From positions 4,008 through 68,007 of the forward strand of contig NZ_DDHJ01000002.1 in assembly GCF_002338065.1 (NCBI RefSeq): a stretch of 64,000 nt of DNA. The letters run 5' to 3'. Of the stretch, positions 51,529 to 60,779 are shown one piece after another (within the stretch, counting starts at the first letter, position 1; every line of letters starts with the position of its first letter). The position numbers and the translations under genes were made by a program. This DNA is from Pseudomonas sp. UBA1879 (GTDB lineage Bacteria; Pseudomonadota; Gammaproteobacteria; Pseudomonadales; Pseudomonadaceae). The notes beneath the pieces were generated by a model. That model saw nothing but the letters and a program-made list of their open reading frames with translations. It was not told the DNA's origin and searched no databases.

Positions 51529-52088
51529 TAGTAATACCGGGCAATGACAGTGCGCAGGATAACGCGCGGGGTGGTCGTATCGCTGGTGCACAGTACCGTG
51601 GAGGCACAGGCATTGACTTCATAGTGGTGCGGGCCTTTGCCCGTCGCGAAATCATTTCCCTGGCTGGAACCGACCAAATTGCCGAGGTCCACGACGTACC
51701 ACTGGACCCTGACGGCGTAGTTAGTCGTCACGCTGGTCACGTTATTGAGGTCACCTGTCGTGAAGCGCAGGGGCGTGTCTTTGCCAGCGGTCGCGGTGAG
51801 GTCTTTAAGCCCCCAGCGCACGCAAGAAGCGGCCGTGCATACGCTGTCCAGTGATGGCGCTTTGGTATAGCTGACACTGTTCTCGCCTATTCGCAATGCC
51901 CCTTCGGCGGCGTTGAACAGGGTCTTTTGGTTTTTCAGGTTGCCGGTGATGCGTGATTCCAGCGACACGCCCCGCATGCTCGACAGGGCCAGCAGCGTGA
52001 TGATCAACAGCATCATGATTGCAACCAGTAACGTTGCGCCGGTCTGTCGATGACGACTCATCGATTGGCTCATCATATCGAGGCTCAT
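51528..52088 (-). CDS. pilX: Type IV pilus minor pilin PilX
   Basis: The 186-residue product has the leader and helix RQTG^ATLLVAIMMLLIITLLAL, then MRGVSLESRITGNLKNQKTLF, a PilX signature. As in the PilX-like copy at 45721, Glu +5 is missing. The start at 52088 overlaps pilW by 4 bp; an in-frame Met nine codons later is also possible. It joins the PilV-PilW-PilX-FimU-PilE initiation complex. Confidence 0.88.
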   Translation of the reverse strand: MSLDMMSQSMSRHRQTGATLLVAIMMLLIITLLALSSMRGVSLESRITGNLKNQKTLFNAAEGALRIGENSVSYTKAPSLDSVCTAASCVRWGLKDLTATAGKDTPLRFTTGDLNNVTSVTTNYAVRVQWYVVDLGNLVGSSQGNDFATGKGPHHYEVNACASTVLCTSDTTTPRVILRTVIARYY

Positions 52089-52873
52089 TGCATCTGATTC
52101 CTCAACATGGTGGTGCCCTGAACGATCTGGTAGATCTGATTACCCTCAGCAGGCTTGGTCCCGAATCGTGCGTTCCATTCATCCAAAGCTTTCGATGTAG
52201 CTGTGGCTGAGTCGCGTAACGATGCGTTACCCGGGCTTTGCATCAACACCGAATAGCGCACGGCAAAAACAGTGTCGGTCGGGTTCGTGGCATAGCCGGT
52301 GACGGCTTTCTTTTCTTTCTGTCCGAACCCGTATTCGAAGTTCACCGCTGCAACGCCGGTGACCAGTTGCTGCGTCGTCGATCCGGACGTGCAACTGATC
52401 GAGTTGGTACCCCCGTCGAACCAGATTTTTTCGACCACGATCGGGTTGGCCTGCTGATATGGATTGAGTATGGTGTCCTGATCACCATTGCTCAATGCCG
52501 CGCCCTGGCAATTCACATCACCCTTGTTGGCGGCCTGGTAACGAATGCACAGCGAGGTCGCCGATACGGCGATGACCGATGTTCCATCAGGGAAGGTGCA
52601 CCCTTGACCTGCGCCGAGTGGAAACGATGTGGTCGGCTTGCTTCGGTAGCCCGCCTTGGAAAGTTCCTGATTCAACACGGCGAGTGAGAACCGTGCGTTC
52701 TCCTGATTGCCCGATTGGCCTTGTTGAAACAAATAGCTTTTCTGGTTGTTGATGAAGATCTGAGTGACGCCGAGTATCAAAAACAGGCCGATGAGCATAG
52801 CGATCATCAGCTCGATCAAAGACAGTCCTCGTTGATGCCGTCGTAATCCGGCAAGCGTCGCTGGGTAATTCAT
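52085..52873 (-). CDS. pilW: Type IV pilus minor pilin PilW
   Basis: The 262-residue product starts MNYPATLAGLRRHQRG^LSLIELMIAMLIGLFLILG, with Gly at -1 and Glu at +5. The PilW segment QIFINNQKSYLFQQGQSGNQ follows. The ATG at 52873 shares one base with the pilV stop (TAATG). It couples the minor pilins PilV and PilX in the pilus initiation complex. It is a paralogue of the PilW-like protein at 45009. Confidence 0.9.
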   Translation of the reverse strand: MNYPATLAGLRRHQRGLSLIELMIAMLIGLFLILGVTQIFINNQKSYLFQQGQSGNQENARFSLAVLNQELSKAGYRSKPTTSFPLGAGQGCTFPDGTSVIAVSATSLCIRYQAANKGDVNCQGAALSNGDQDTILNPYQQANPIVVEKIWFDGGTNSISCTSGSTTQQLVTGVAAVNFEYGFGQKEKKAVTGYATNPTDTVFAVRYSVLMQSPGNASLRDSATATSKALDEWNARFGTKPAEGNQIYQIVQGTTMLRNQMQ

Positions 52874-53421
52874 TACAGGCGAGTCCTGATGCGGTAGGTG
52901 CAGGTGGTGTTTGTGCCAGTGACGTTCGGATCCATGCATTCCGCCGCAGATTTAACCGTCCAGGCGAGCTGAATTTCGATCTCGGTGTTGGTAGCACTGC
53001 TGGTGCCGCAGCCGGAGCTTGTCACGTCCCCCGGGATGACACTTCGGCAGATATAAAAAGCACTGTTGAGCAGGCCTTTTCCGTTCGGTAACGCGCGCCC
53101 CGCTTGGGCCGCCCAGCAGCCAATCTGCGCCGACAGCGTTGTAGGGGTCGGATTACAGCTGTCCGGAGCGGACGGGAAATCCGATCCCGGCGGCGTGATG
53201 CAGCCATTGGCCGTGGTACAGCTGCCAGCCGTGCGAATGATGTCGAGCAGGTCATCGGCCAGCATCATTGCCGTATTACGCTGCACCGAGTCCTGGGTAT
53301 AAGGAATCGCCTTGCTTTGCAACGCGACCATGCCGAGAACGCCGATGGCTGTGATGAGCAAGCTCACCAGCACTTCGATCATGCTGAAGCCAGCGCTGAG
53401 GCGACGCGCGGACAAGCTCAT
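52873..53421 (-). CDS. pilV: Type IV pilus minor pilin PilV
   Basis: The 182-residue product starts MSLSARRLSAG^FSMIEVLVSLLITAIGVLGMVALQ (leader of 11 residues, Glu at +5). The C-terminal part has many cysteines (GSCTTANGC, DSCNP, IGCW, YICR, SGCG), more than in the PilV-like copy at 44557. The start overlaps the fimU stop by one base. It belongs to the pilus tip complex. Confidence 0.9.
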   Translation of the reverse strand: MSLSARRLSAGFSMIEVLVSLLITAIGVLGMVALQSKAIPYTQDSVQRNTAMMLADDLLDIIRTAGSCTTANGCITPPGSDFPSAPDSCNPTPTTLSAQIGCWAAQAGRALPNGKGLLNSAFYICRSVIPGDVTSSGCGTSSATNTEIEIQLAWTVKSAAECMDPNVTGTNTTCTYRIRTRL

Positions 53422-53957
53422 CAGCAGCCACTCGGTTTGGTGGTGGAAGGGGCGGTAATGCGGCCGCTGGTTTGTAACGCAACGTACTGAGAAGCAACCG
53501 AGGTATCGGTCGGATAAAGAACCTGGAAACAGGCGGCTGTTGAGGCAGTGCCAGTGGACGAAAAGTCGACGCTGGTCGTTCCAGAGTTGATGGAGACACC
53601 GGTTTGTAAACCAGTGGCGCCGATCTGTCTCAGTACCGAGCCCGATCCCGTACCAGGCCCCAGTTTTACGATGATATTGGTCGTGTTGACCGCAGCGCTA
53701 ATGTTCACCGTCGTACCCCGGGTCACTGCTTCTGCGCGCGCGTATTGCATCAGGTCATAGAACTCATCTGCGGCCGCTCTGACATTCATCCGATGCAGCA
53801 ACCCCGAAAAACTCGGCATCGCAATCGCCGCGAAGATCCCCACGATCACTACCACCACCATCAATTCGATCAAGGTAAACCCGCCGCTCTTGTCCCCAAG
53901 CGGACCTTGCCAGCTGCGACGCGAGTTCGGGCGCGTAATGCCAGAGCTGAAATCCAT
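53421..53957 (-). CDS. fimU: Type IV pilus minor pilin FimU
   Basis: The 178-residue product has a long prepilin leader of about 25 residues, MDFSSGITRPNSRRSWQGPL to GDKSGG^FTLIELMVVVVIVGIFA. An in-frame shorter start is not evident. The GspH/FimT-type domain follows, with AADEFYDLMQYARAEAVTRG and a C-terminal disulfide pair (AACFQV and PSGC). It heads the leftward operon fimU-pilV-pilW-pilX-pilY1-pilE. The 191-bp gap to thiO must hold its promoter; in P. aeruginosa this operon is controlled by AlgR, but no clear AlgR box was seen. Confidence 0.9.
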   Translation of the reverse strand: MDFSSGITRPNSRRSWQGPLGDKSGGFTLIELMVVVVIVGIFAAIAMPSFSGLLHRMNVRAAADEFYDLMQYARAEAVTRGTTVNISAAVNTTNIIVKLGPGTGSGSVLRQIGATGLQTGVSINSGTTSVDFSSTGTASTAACFQVLYPTDTSVASQYVALQTSGRITAPSTTKPSGC

Positions 53958-54148
53958 CGAGGAAATTCCGTTTTACGTTCGAAATATGGTGATACTACTC
54001 AGGTTCGAAGTCGCTATGTAGTGGATGGTCGGGGATATTCGCCGGACCAGTGGCATGGTGATGTCGTCGAGTACTTTTGGGGGTCGATTTGTCTGCGATG
54101 TGGCAGGCGAAAATCGGCCTTGGGTTTCTCTTGATGATCGGGTTCTGC

Positions 54149-55270
54149 ATGTCAGGGCAACGCGTGGTAATCGTCGGTGGTGGCGTCATTGGTCTGTTGA
54201 CCGCTTTCAACCTTGCGGGCAGGGCGCAAAGCGTCGTGGTGGTCGAGCGTGCGGGGGTGGGGCAGGAGTCTTCTTGGGCGGGCGGCGGCATTGTGTCGCC
54301 GCTGTATCCATGGCGCTACAGCCCGGCGGTGACGGCGCTGGCGCATTGGTCGCAGGATTTTTATCCGCGTCTGGCCGAGCGGCTGCTCGACGCCACCGGG
54401 ATTGATCCGCAAGTGCATACGACGGGGCTGTACTGGCTCGATCTGGATGATGAGCCGCAGGCGCTGGCGTGGGCGCAACGGTTGGACCGGCCGTTGCGTT
54501 CGGTGGACATTTCGGCGGTCTACGATGCCGTGCCCGTGATGGGCAGCGGTTACTCACGCGCCATTCACATGGCCGATATTGCCAACGTGCGCAACCCTCG
54601 GCTGGTGAAGGCGCTGAAAGCCGCGTTGCTGGCGCTGCCGAATGTCACGCTCCATGAGGATTGTGAGGTCAGCGAGTTCGTGCGTGATGACGACCGGGTC
54701 ATCGGCGTGAGTACAGCGGCGGGCGACGTGCTGGGGGACAGCGTTGTGTTGGCAGCGGGGGCCTGGAGTGGCGATCTCCTCGCCAGGCTCGGGCTTGAAT
54801 TGCCCGTCGAGCCCGTAAAGGGGCAGATGATTCTGTACAAGTGCGACGCGGGTTTTCTGCCGAGCATGATCCTCGCCAAAGGCCGCTACGCGATTCCGCG
54901 ACGGGATGGGCACATCCTGATCGGCAGCACGCTGGAGTACGAGGGCTACGACAAAACCCCGACCGGCAACGCGCTTGAAAGCCTCAAAGCATCAGCTGTG
55001 GAGTTGATTCCAGCACTGGCCGACGCCGAAGTAGTGGGGCATTGGGCGGGGCTGCGACCGGGTTCGCCCGAAGGCATTCCGTTCATCGGCCCGGTGCCGA
55101 ATCACCCAGGGCTGTGGTTGAACTGCGGGCATTTCCGCAACGGCCTGGTGCTGGCGCCCGCGTCGTGTCAGTTGCTGGCGGATCTACTGACAGGGGATGC
55201 GCCGATCATTGACCCAGCCCCGTATGCGCCAGACGGTCGTCTGTCTCATCAACCTGCTTGCAGCCGTTGA
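54149..55270 (+). CDS. thiO: Glycine oxidase ThiO / D-amino-acid oxidase family
   Basis: The 373-residue flavoenzyme starts MSGQRVVIVGGGVIGLLTAF, the FAD-binding Rossmann motif GGGVIG, and has the glycine-oxidase motif ESSWAGGGIVSPLYPWRY. C-terminal signatures are HWAGLRPGSPEGIPFIGPVP and NCGHFRNGLVLAPAS. It oxidises glycine to the imine used in thiazole synthesis for thiamine. The ribosome-binding site is weak; an ATG five codons upstream is possible. It is divergent from fimU and convergent with pilR. Confidence 0.9.
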   Translation: MSGQRVVIVGGGVIGLLTAFNLAGRAQSVVVVERAGVGQESSWAGGGIVSPLYPWRYSPAVTALAHWSQDFYPRLAERLLDATGIDPQVHTTGLYWLDLDDEPQALAWAQRLDRPLRSVDISAVYDAVPVMGSGYSRAIHMADIANVRNPRLVKALKAALLALPNVTLHEDCEVSEFVRDDDRVIGVSTAAGDVLGDSVVLAAGAWSGDLLARLGLELPVEPVKGQMILYKCDAGFLPSMILAKGRYAIPRRDGHILIGSTLEYEGYDKTPTGNALESLKASAVELIPALADAEVVGHWAGLRPGSPEGIPFIGPVPNHPGLWLNCGHFRNGLVLAPASCQLLADLLTGDAPIIDPAPYAPDGRLSHQPACSR

Positions 55271-55278
55271 GGCGTCCC

Positions 55279-55320
55279 ATACGATCATTCCCAAACCGGG
55301 AATGGTCGTATCCAATTTTT
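55279..55320 (+). terminator. Terminator after thiO
   Basis: ATACGATCATTCCC and GGGAATGGTCGTAT pair over 14 bp with one G-T wobble and a 5-base loop, followed by TTTTT. It lies between the convergent thiO and pilR genes. Confidence 0.8.
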
Positions 55321-55339
55321 GACCTTGGACGGCCTTGGG

Positions 55340-56680
55340 TCACTCCAGTCCCAATTTCTTTAACCGGTACCTCATTGACCGGAACGTCAGGTTCAGCCGT
55401 TGGGCGGCGGCAGTTCTGTTCCAGCGCGTTTCCTCCAGCGCCTGAAGGATGAGCTTTCGCTCGATGCTTTCCAGATAGTCTTCCAGATTGTCGATGTCGG
55501 CGAGGCTAGGACCGTCCTGTTCTGAAGAGGTGGCGGGCTCGGCCAGACGCAGATCATCGGCGTTGATCTGGTCGTTTTCGCACAGCGTATGGGCCCGTTC
55601 GAGCATGTTTTCCAGTTCGCGAACGTTGCCGGGGAAGCGGTAGCCCTTGAGCGCGGCCAACGCTTGGGGTGTCAGCCGGGCAGCGGGCTGGTCGGCCTGT
55701 TCGGCCAAGCGGCGCAGGACATTGTTGGCGATGTCTTCAATATCTTCACGGCGTTCGCGCAGTGGCGGTACGCGAAGTTCGATGACGTTGAGGCGGTAGT
55801 AAAGGTCCTGGCGGAAACGCTGCGCCGCCACTTCGATGCTGAGATCCTTATGGGTGGCGCACAGGACGCGAACGTCCACCACCTGTTCCTGTTGCCCCCC
55901 CACCGGGCGCACGGATTTTTCCTGAATCGCGCGCAGCAGTTTCACCTGCATCGCCAATGGCAGGTCTGCCACTTCGTCCAGAAACAACGTGCCGCCGTTG
56001 GCAACCTGGAACAGCCCGGGCTTGTCTTCGTGGGCGCCGGTGAAGCTGCCTTTGCGGTGGCCGAAGAATTCGCTTTCCATCAATTCGGACGGGATGGCGC
56101 CGCAGTTGACTGGGACGAAAGGCTTGTCGATGCGCGGGCCTTGTTCATGGATCAGGCGGGCCACCAATTCCTTGCCGCTGCCGGATTCACCACTGATGTA
56201 AATGGGGGCCTGACTGCGTGCCAGTTTGCCGATCTGTTTGCGCAAGGCTTGCATGGGCGGCGACGTGCCGAGCAGGCGGTTATCAATGCTGTTTTCATTG
56301 AGCGGCGCCGTACGCAGACGCAACGCGCTCCCCACCAGTTCACGCAGTCGACTCAGGTCAACCGGCTTGGTGAGAAAGTCGAACGCCCCGGCTTTAAGGG
56401 CATGAATCGCAGTGTCGAGGCTGCCGAACGCGGTAATCATCGCCACCGGCACCTGAGCGTGGCGCTTCTGGATGTGCTGCACCAGCTCCAGGCCATTGCC
56501 GTCGGGCAGGCGCATGTCGGTCAGGCACAGGTCGAATGGCTCACGCGCCAACCAGTCCTGGGCTTCCTTGACATTCCGCGCGCTGCGAGTGTCGAGTTTC
56601 ATCCTCCCCAGCGTGATCTCCAACAGTTCGCGAATGTCGGGCTCATCGTCGACGATCAGGATTTTTTGCCGTTGGCTCAT
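55340..56680 (-). CDS. pilR: Sigma-54-dependent response regulator PilR
   Basis: The 446-residue protein has a receiver domain (phosphorylated Asp55 in CLTDMRLPDGNG; Lys in LTKPVD), a sigma-54 AAA+ domain with Walker A GESGSGKE near residue 170, GSFTGA in place of the common GAFTGA loop, and Walker B GGTLFLDEVADLP, and a C-terminal Fis-type helix-turn-helix (NRTAAAQRLNLTFRSMRYRLKKLG). It activates the major pilin gene in P. aeruginosa. The pilS stop is 3 bp upstream of the start, so the two form one operon. Confidence 0.94.
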   Translation of the reverse strand: MSQRQKILIVDDEPDIRELLEITLGRMKLDTRSARNVKEAQDWLAREPFDLCLTDMRLPDGNGLELVQHIQKRHAQVPVAMITAFGSLDTAIHALKAGAFDFLTKPVDLSRLRELVGSALRLRTAPLNENSIDNRLLGTSPPMQALRKQIGKLARSQAPIYISGESGSGKELVARLIHEQGPRIDKPFVPVNCGAIPSELMESEFFGHRKGSFTGAHEDKPGLFQVANGGTLFLDEVADLPLAMQVKLLRAIQEKSVRPVGGQQEQVVDVRVLCATHKDLSIEVAAQRFRQDLYYRLNVIELRVPPLRERREDIEDIANNVLRRLAEQADQPAARLTPQALAALKGYRFPGNVRELENMLERAHTLCENDQINADDLRLAEPATSSEQDGPSLADIDNLEDYLESIERKLILQALEETRWNRTAAAQRLNLTFRSMRYRLKKLGLE

Positions 56681-56682
56681 GT

Positions 56683-58275
56683 TCAACTCAATTTGAACGG
56701 ATGGGCGAAGGTGATCCGCATACAACTGCCACCACCTTCCCGTGGTGTGTAATCGAGGTTCGCCTGATTGCTTTCGCACAATTCTCGCGAAAGGTACAGT
56801 CCGAGTCCCGTGCCTTTGCTTTCGGTGGTGAAAAACGGCTCGAAGATTTTCGACAGATGCTCGGGGGCGACGCCGGGGCCGTCGTCCAGCACTTCAAGGC
56901 TTGGCAGGTCGCTTTGAACGTCATGAAACAGCCTGAGCCACACTTGCGCATGTTCATGTAACTGGCCGCTGTAACGCAGGCCATTCTGCACCAGATTGGT
57001 CATGACCTGCTGAAGCTGTTCGGCATCGATTCGGGTGGTCAGGGTGCCGAAGCCGATGTCCAGATGCACGGATTGGTCAGCAGGCAAGCGGCTGCGAAAG
57101 TCATCGACGAAATGCTCGAGCCACTGCCGGAGGTCGAGCAGGTGAGGTTCGGTCTGACGTCGCCGCGACAGCTGCAACACGTTTTCAATCACCAGATTCA
57201 TCCGTCGCGATTGATCTTGAATGATCTGACTGAGACGTCGGTCCGGCGCGGCCAGCTCCTCGGATTCGAGCAGCAACTGGGCAGCATGGCTGATCGCGCC
57301 CAAAGGGTTGCGGATTTCATGGGCAATACCTGCGGTCAGCCGGCCGAGCGCGGCGAGCTTGAGTTGCTGGGCCTGCTGGGAAATTTGCGAGAGGTCGTCG
57401 AGAAACACGAGCGTATGCCGTTGCTGGCCTCGGGTCAGGGCAATGAAGCCGGGCCGCAGCACCGGGCCGATGGCGGAGGTTGTCATGCTGCGGGGGATCA
57501 TCGACGAGTTGATCTGCCATTGCCGCAGCCGTTCGACCAATTGGGGCGAATACAGATCGATGGCCTCACCGAGCAGACGCTCGTGGCCCAACAGTGTCAG
57601 GGCGCTTTGGTTGGCCAGCAGCACCTTGTGATCGGCGTCCAGCACCAGAATGCCCGTTCGCATGCGTTGAAGTATCAGCGCGTTGAGTTCTTCGAGGTTA
57701 TCGACGTCGGCGGCGCGTTGCTCGGCGATGTCCTCACTGACCTGCAAGCGCCTCGCAAGGGTTTGCACCAGCATCGCTGCCGCAAAACACAACGCCCCGA
57801 GAGACCCGGCCTGCACGAAATGGTTGGCCGCTGCGGGCTTGTGATAGCTGATATAGAACGTCAGGTAAATGATGCCGATTGCCGAGATGGCCGCGATCAG
57901 AAGGCCTATACGTTTGCGCAGCAGCACATTGCTGATCGCGACCGACGCGACGATCAGGTTACCGATGCCGCTCGGTGCGCCACCGCCTGCGTAAAACAGG
58001 GCGCAGAGCATGACTGCGTCGGTCAACGCCAGGGTGAACAGCTGCCCTTGGCGAGTGGGTCGTTCGAGCAGCACGACCACCAGAATGTTGAACACCAGGT
58101 ACAGCCAGCAGCCGGTGCGAAACAGTTCGATGTCCGCCAGCTCAAGCAACTCGGCATCCAGACTGCTGGAAATCAGCAACACCAGAAGGATGCCGATGCT
58201 CAGGCGGTAGAGGTGATACAACCGCAGGATGCGTCGGGCCTGTGGGGTGGCCAGCGACAGGGTTTCAACGGTCAC
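56683..58275 (-). CDS. pilS: Sensor histidine kinase PilS
   Basis: The 530-residue protein has about six N-terminal membrane helices (residues 25-185), a PAS-like region around 200-300, the HisKA box GIAHEIRNPLGAISHA near residue 324, and the ATPase domain with NLVQNGLRYSG, DDGPGVAPE and GTGLGLYLSRE. The start is GTG at 58275, which gives TVETLSLATPQARRILRLYHLYRL, in line with the P. aeruginosa N-terminus as I recall it. It overlaps the upstream small gene by 11 bp. It phosphorylates PilR. Confidence 0.93.
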   Translation of the reverse strand: MTVETLSLATPQARRILRLYHLYRLSIGILLVLLISSSLDAELLELADIELFRTGCWLYLVFNILVVVLLERPTRQGQLFTLALTDAVMLCALFYAGGGAPSGIGNLIVASVAISNVLLRKRIGLLIAAISAIGIIYLTFYISYHKPAAANHFVQAGSLGALCFAAAMLVQTLARRLQVSEDIAEQRAADVDNLEELNALILQRMRTGILVLDADHKVLLANQSALTLLGHERLLGEAIDLYSPQLVERLRQWQINSSMIPRSMTTSAIGPVLRPGFIALTRGQQRHTLVFLDDLSQISQQAQQLKLAALGRLTAGIAHEIRNPLGAISHAAQLLLESEELAAPDRRLSQIIQDQSRRMNLVIENVLQLSRRRQTEPHLLDLRQWLEHFVDDFRSRLPADQSVHLDIGFGTLTTRIDAEQLQQVMTNLVQNGLRYSGQLHEHAQVWLRLFHDVQSDLPSLEVLDDGPGVAPEHLSKIFEPFFTTESKGTGLGLYLSRELCESNQANLDYTPREGGGSCMRITFAHPFKLS

Positions 58276-58504
58276 GGGCTGCAGGGCCCTGAAGCCGGTG
58301 CGCTTCGGTGCAATACCATTGCTGGTCCTGGCTTAGCGCTCGATCGCGGGGGACGTGAACGCCACAGTGTGCGCAACGCACCATGGGAGCGGCGTCGGTT
58401 TCGGGCGCAGCCGGTTTTGGCCGGGAGGCAGGGCCTTTGGTCAGGCGTTTGAAGAACCAGATCGCGGCCATGATCAGGACGACCCACATAATCAAGCGAA
58501 TCAT
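58265..58504 (-). CDS. PP0621 family small membrane-anchored protein
   Basis: The 79-residue product has one N-terminal hydrophobic helix (MIRLIMWVVLIMAAIWFFKRL) and then a cytosolic tail with VRCAHCGVHVPRDRAL and WYCTEAH, a treble-cysteine cluster (Cys-x2-Cys plus Cys) and His residues that could bind zinc. This matches what I recall as the PP0621 family next to pilS in pseudomonads. It overlaps pilS by 11 bp and probably shares its transcript. Function unknown. Confidence 0.8.
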   Translation of the reverse strand: MIRLIMWVVLIMAAIWFFKRLTKGPASRPKPAAPETDAAPMVRCAHCGVHVPRDRALSQDQQWYCTEAHRLQGPAARDR

Positions 58505-58595
58505 GTTTACCAGCTTAGTCAGTGAAGATGTCGCAGTGTAGCCAAGGCGCTGGCAAGCGCACAGTGAGCAACGCCGTCGCAGCGTGTCGGAAATG

Positions 58596-58623
58596 AAAAA
58601 GAGGTCCCGTAGGACCTCTTTCT
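58596..58623 (-). terminator. Terminator of bamD
   Basis: GAGGTCC CGTA GGACCTC hairpin flanked by AAAAA and TTT, 26 bp past the bamD stop. Confidence 0.8.
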
Positions 58624-58648
58624 GTGTGGCGCGGGCGCTGAGACGGGA

Positions 58649-59665
58649 TCAGTCGAACAGGCCGAACGTCATGTAGCTGAAGATCGAGCGGCTTTTCGGC
58701 GTGCCGTCGTCGTCAGTGTTTTTGGTTTCTTCGGTCTGGTTCTCAGGCAGCAAGTCTGCCGGAATCGCTTCCTTGGCGTCTTGATACTGCTTGATCACGT
58801 CCTGGTTGGCGCGCGTTTCTCCCGGCGGCAGCGGAGGGCGGCTCTCGATCAGGCCCAGCGTCGCTTTCGACAGCCACGAACGGTTGTCCGGGTCCGGCGT
58901 GCGCGCGTTGAACTTGCCGTCGGCCAGTTGCGGGTGATCCGGGTAGTTGGCTTTCAGGACTTGCAGGCTGGTGTCGGCCAGATCGTCCAGGTGCAGACGC
59001 TGGTAGCCTTCGACCATCACCGCCAGGCCGTCGCCGACCGAAGGGGTTTCCTGGAAGTTTTCCACGACGTAGCGGCCACGGTTCACGGCTGCAACGTAGG
59101 CCTGACGGGTCAGGTAGTAGTCGGCAACGTGAATCTCGTAGGCGGCCAGCAGGTTGCGCAGGTAGATCATGCGCTGCTTGGCGTCAGGTGCGTAGCGGCT
59201 GTTCGGGTAGCGGCTGGTCAGTTGGGCGAATTCGTTGTACGAGTCGCGGGCGGCGCCAGGGTCACGCTTGGTTTGGTCCAGCGGCAGGAAGCGCGCAATG
59301 ATGCCGACGTCCTGGTCGAATGAAGTCAGGCCCTTGAGGTAATAGGCGTAGTCGACGTTCGGATGTTGGGGGTGCAGACGAATGAAGCGTTCGGCGGCGG
59401 ATTTGGCGGCTTCAGGCTCACCATTCTTATAGTTGGCGTAGATCAGTTCCAGCTGAGCCTGGTCGGCGTAGCGACCGAATGGGTAGCGGGATTCCAGCGC
59501 CTTGAGTTTTTCGCTCGCGCTGTTGTAGCTGTTGTTGTCCAGATCGGCCTGCGCCTGCTGGTACAGCTCGACTTCACTGAGGTTTTCGTCGATGACTTCT
59601 TTCTTCGAAGAACAGGCAACAGTAAGTCCGAGGATGGCTATCAGCAGCAGGTGTTTCACTTGCAT
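58649..59665 (-). CDS. bamD: Outer-membrane assembly lipoprotein BamD (ComL)
   Basis: The 338-residue lipoprotein starts MQVKHLLLIAILGLTVAC with the lipobox cysteine at residue 18. TPR repeats follow (YNSASEKLKALESRYPFGRYADQAQLEL, shown in part; then GEPEAAKSAAERFIRLHPQHPNVDYAYY). It is the essential partner of BamA in outer-membrane protein insertion, which the autotransporter at 10.5 kb would use. The C-terminal 90 residues extend beyond E. coli BamD and are Pro/Glu/Asp-rich. It is divergent from rluD. Confidence 0.94.
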   Translation of the reverse strand: MQVKHLLLIAILGLTVACSSKKEVIDENLSEVELYQQAQADLDNNSYNSASEKLKALESRYPFGRYADQAQLELIYANYKNGEPEAAKSAAERFIRLHPQHPNVDYAYYLKGLTSFDQDVGIIARFLPLDQTKRDPGAARDSYNEFAQLTSRYPNSRYAPDAKQRMIYLRNLLAAYEIHVADYYLTRQAYVAAVNRGRYVVENFQETPSVGDGLAVMVEGYQRLHLDDLADTSLQVLKANYPDHPQLADGKFNARTPDPDNRSWLSKATLGLIESRPPLPPGETRANQDVIKQYQDAKEAIPADLLPENQTEETKNTDDDGTPKSRSIFSYMTFGLFD

Positions 59666-59816
59666 GGCGGCTTGCGTCCCTATAACGGCCTGCTGTCTTG
59701 CGCAGGACCGTCCTGTTATGATGGGCGCCCCGTGGAACCCCCGGGACAAAAGACGCCGTATTTAACCACAAGCGCACAGCCGAAACCAAAGGCCAGTGCC
59801 ACCTCCTAGTTTGAGC

Positions 59817-60779
59817 ATGTCTGAGATCATTGAACTTCGCGCAGAGGTGCCGTCCGAATTGGGCGGTCAACGCCTCGACCAAGTCGCCGCCCAACTCTTC
59901 GCCGAGCACTCGCGCTCGCGCCTTTCCGCCTGGATCAAAGACGGCCGCCTGACTGTGGACGGCGGCGTTCTGCGCCCGCGCGACATCGTACATGGCGGCG
60001 CGGAGCTGATCCTCAAAGCCGAGCAGGAAGCCCAGGGCGAGTGGGTCGCCCAGGACATCGAGCTGGATATCGTCTATGAAGACGACCAGATTCTGGTGAT
60101 CAACAAGCCGGCCGGTCTGGTTGTGCATCCGGCGGCAGGGCATGCCGATGGCACCTTGCTCAACGCGCTGCTGCACCACGTGCCGGACATCATCAATGTG
60201 CCGCGTGCTGGCATCGTGCATCGTCTGGACAAGGACACCACCGGTTTGATGGTGGTGGCCAAGACCATCCAGGCGCAGACCCAGCTCGTCACCCAATTGC
60301 AGAAGCGTACGGTCAGCCGGATCTACGAGTGCATCGTGATCGGCGTGGTCACCGCTGGCGGCAAAATCAACGCACCGATTGGCCGCCATGGCCAGCAGCG
60401 TCAGCGCATGGCCGTGATGGAAGGCGGCAAGCCTGCGGTCAGTCATTACCGTGTGCTGGAGCGTTTCCGGTCTCATACGCACGTGCGGGTCAAGCTGGAA
60501 ACCGGTCGTACTCACCAGATTCGCGTGCACATGGCGCACATCAACTTCCCGTTGGTGGGCGATCCTGCCTACGGTGGTCGCTTCCGCATCCCGCCTGCAG
60601 CGAGCCAGACCATGGTTGAGTCGCTGAAACACTTCCCGCGTCAGGCCCTGCACGCGCGCTTCCTTGAGCTTGATCACCCCACCACCGGTCAGCGCATGAG
60701 TTGGGAATCGCCGCTGCCGGAAGATTTCAACTGGCTGCTGTCGTTGCTCAAGCAAGACCGCGAGGCGTTCATCGGATGA
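59817..60779 (+). CDS. rluD: 23S rRNA pseudouridine synthase RluD
   Basis: The 320-residue enzyme has an N-terminal S4-like domain (GGQRLDQVAAQLFAEHSRSRL), then the RluA-family catalytic motif GIVHRLDKDTTGLMVVAKT with the nucleophilic Asp near residue 140, and ETGRTHQIRVHM. It makes pseudouridines 1911, 1915 and 1917 in helix 69. The ribosome-binding site is weak. The stop overlaps the pgeF start by 4 bp (ATGA), so the two are co-translated. Confidence 0.95.
   Translation: MSEIIELRAEVPSELGGQRLDQVAAQLFAEHSRSRLSAWIKDGRLTVDGGVLRPRDIVHGGAELILKAEQEAQGEWVAQDIELDIVYEDDQILVINKPAGLVVHPAAGHADGTLLNALLHHVPDIINVPRAGIVHRLDKDTTGLMVVAKTIQAQTQLVTQLQKRTVSRIYECIVIGVVTAGGKINAPIGRHGQQRQRMAVMEGGKPAVSHYRVLERFRSHTHVRVKLETGRTHQIRVHMAHINFPLVGDPAYGGRFRIPPAASQTMVESLKHFPRQALHARFLELDHPTTGQRMSWESPLPEDFNWLLSLLKQDREAFIG

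Noticed and set aside
53958..54148. Possible AlgR box (ACGTTCGAA) upstream of fimU
   Set aside because: It matches the CCGTTCGTC consensus at too few positions to support a call.
55589..56752. A 387-codon open frame antisense to pilR
   Set aside because: Covered by the receiver and AAA+ domains of pilR; composition is that of a shadow.
57064..58452. A 462-codon open frame antisense to pilS
   Set aside because: pilS has every kinase motif in the opposite strand; the antisense frame shows none and lacks a start signal.
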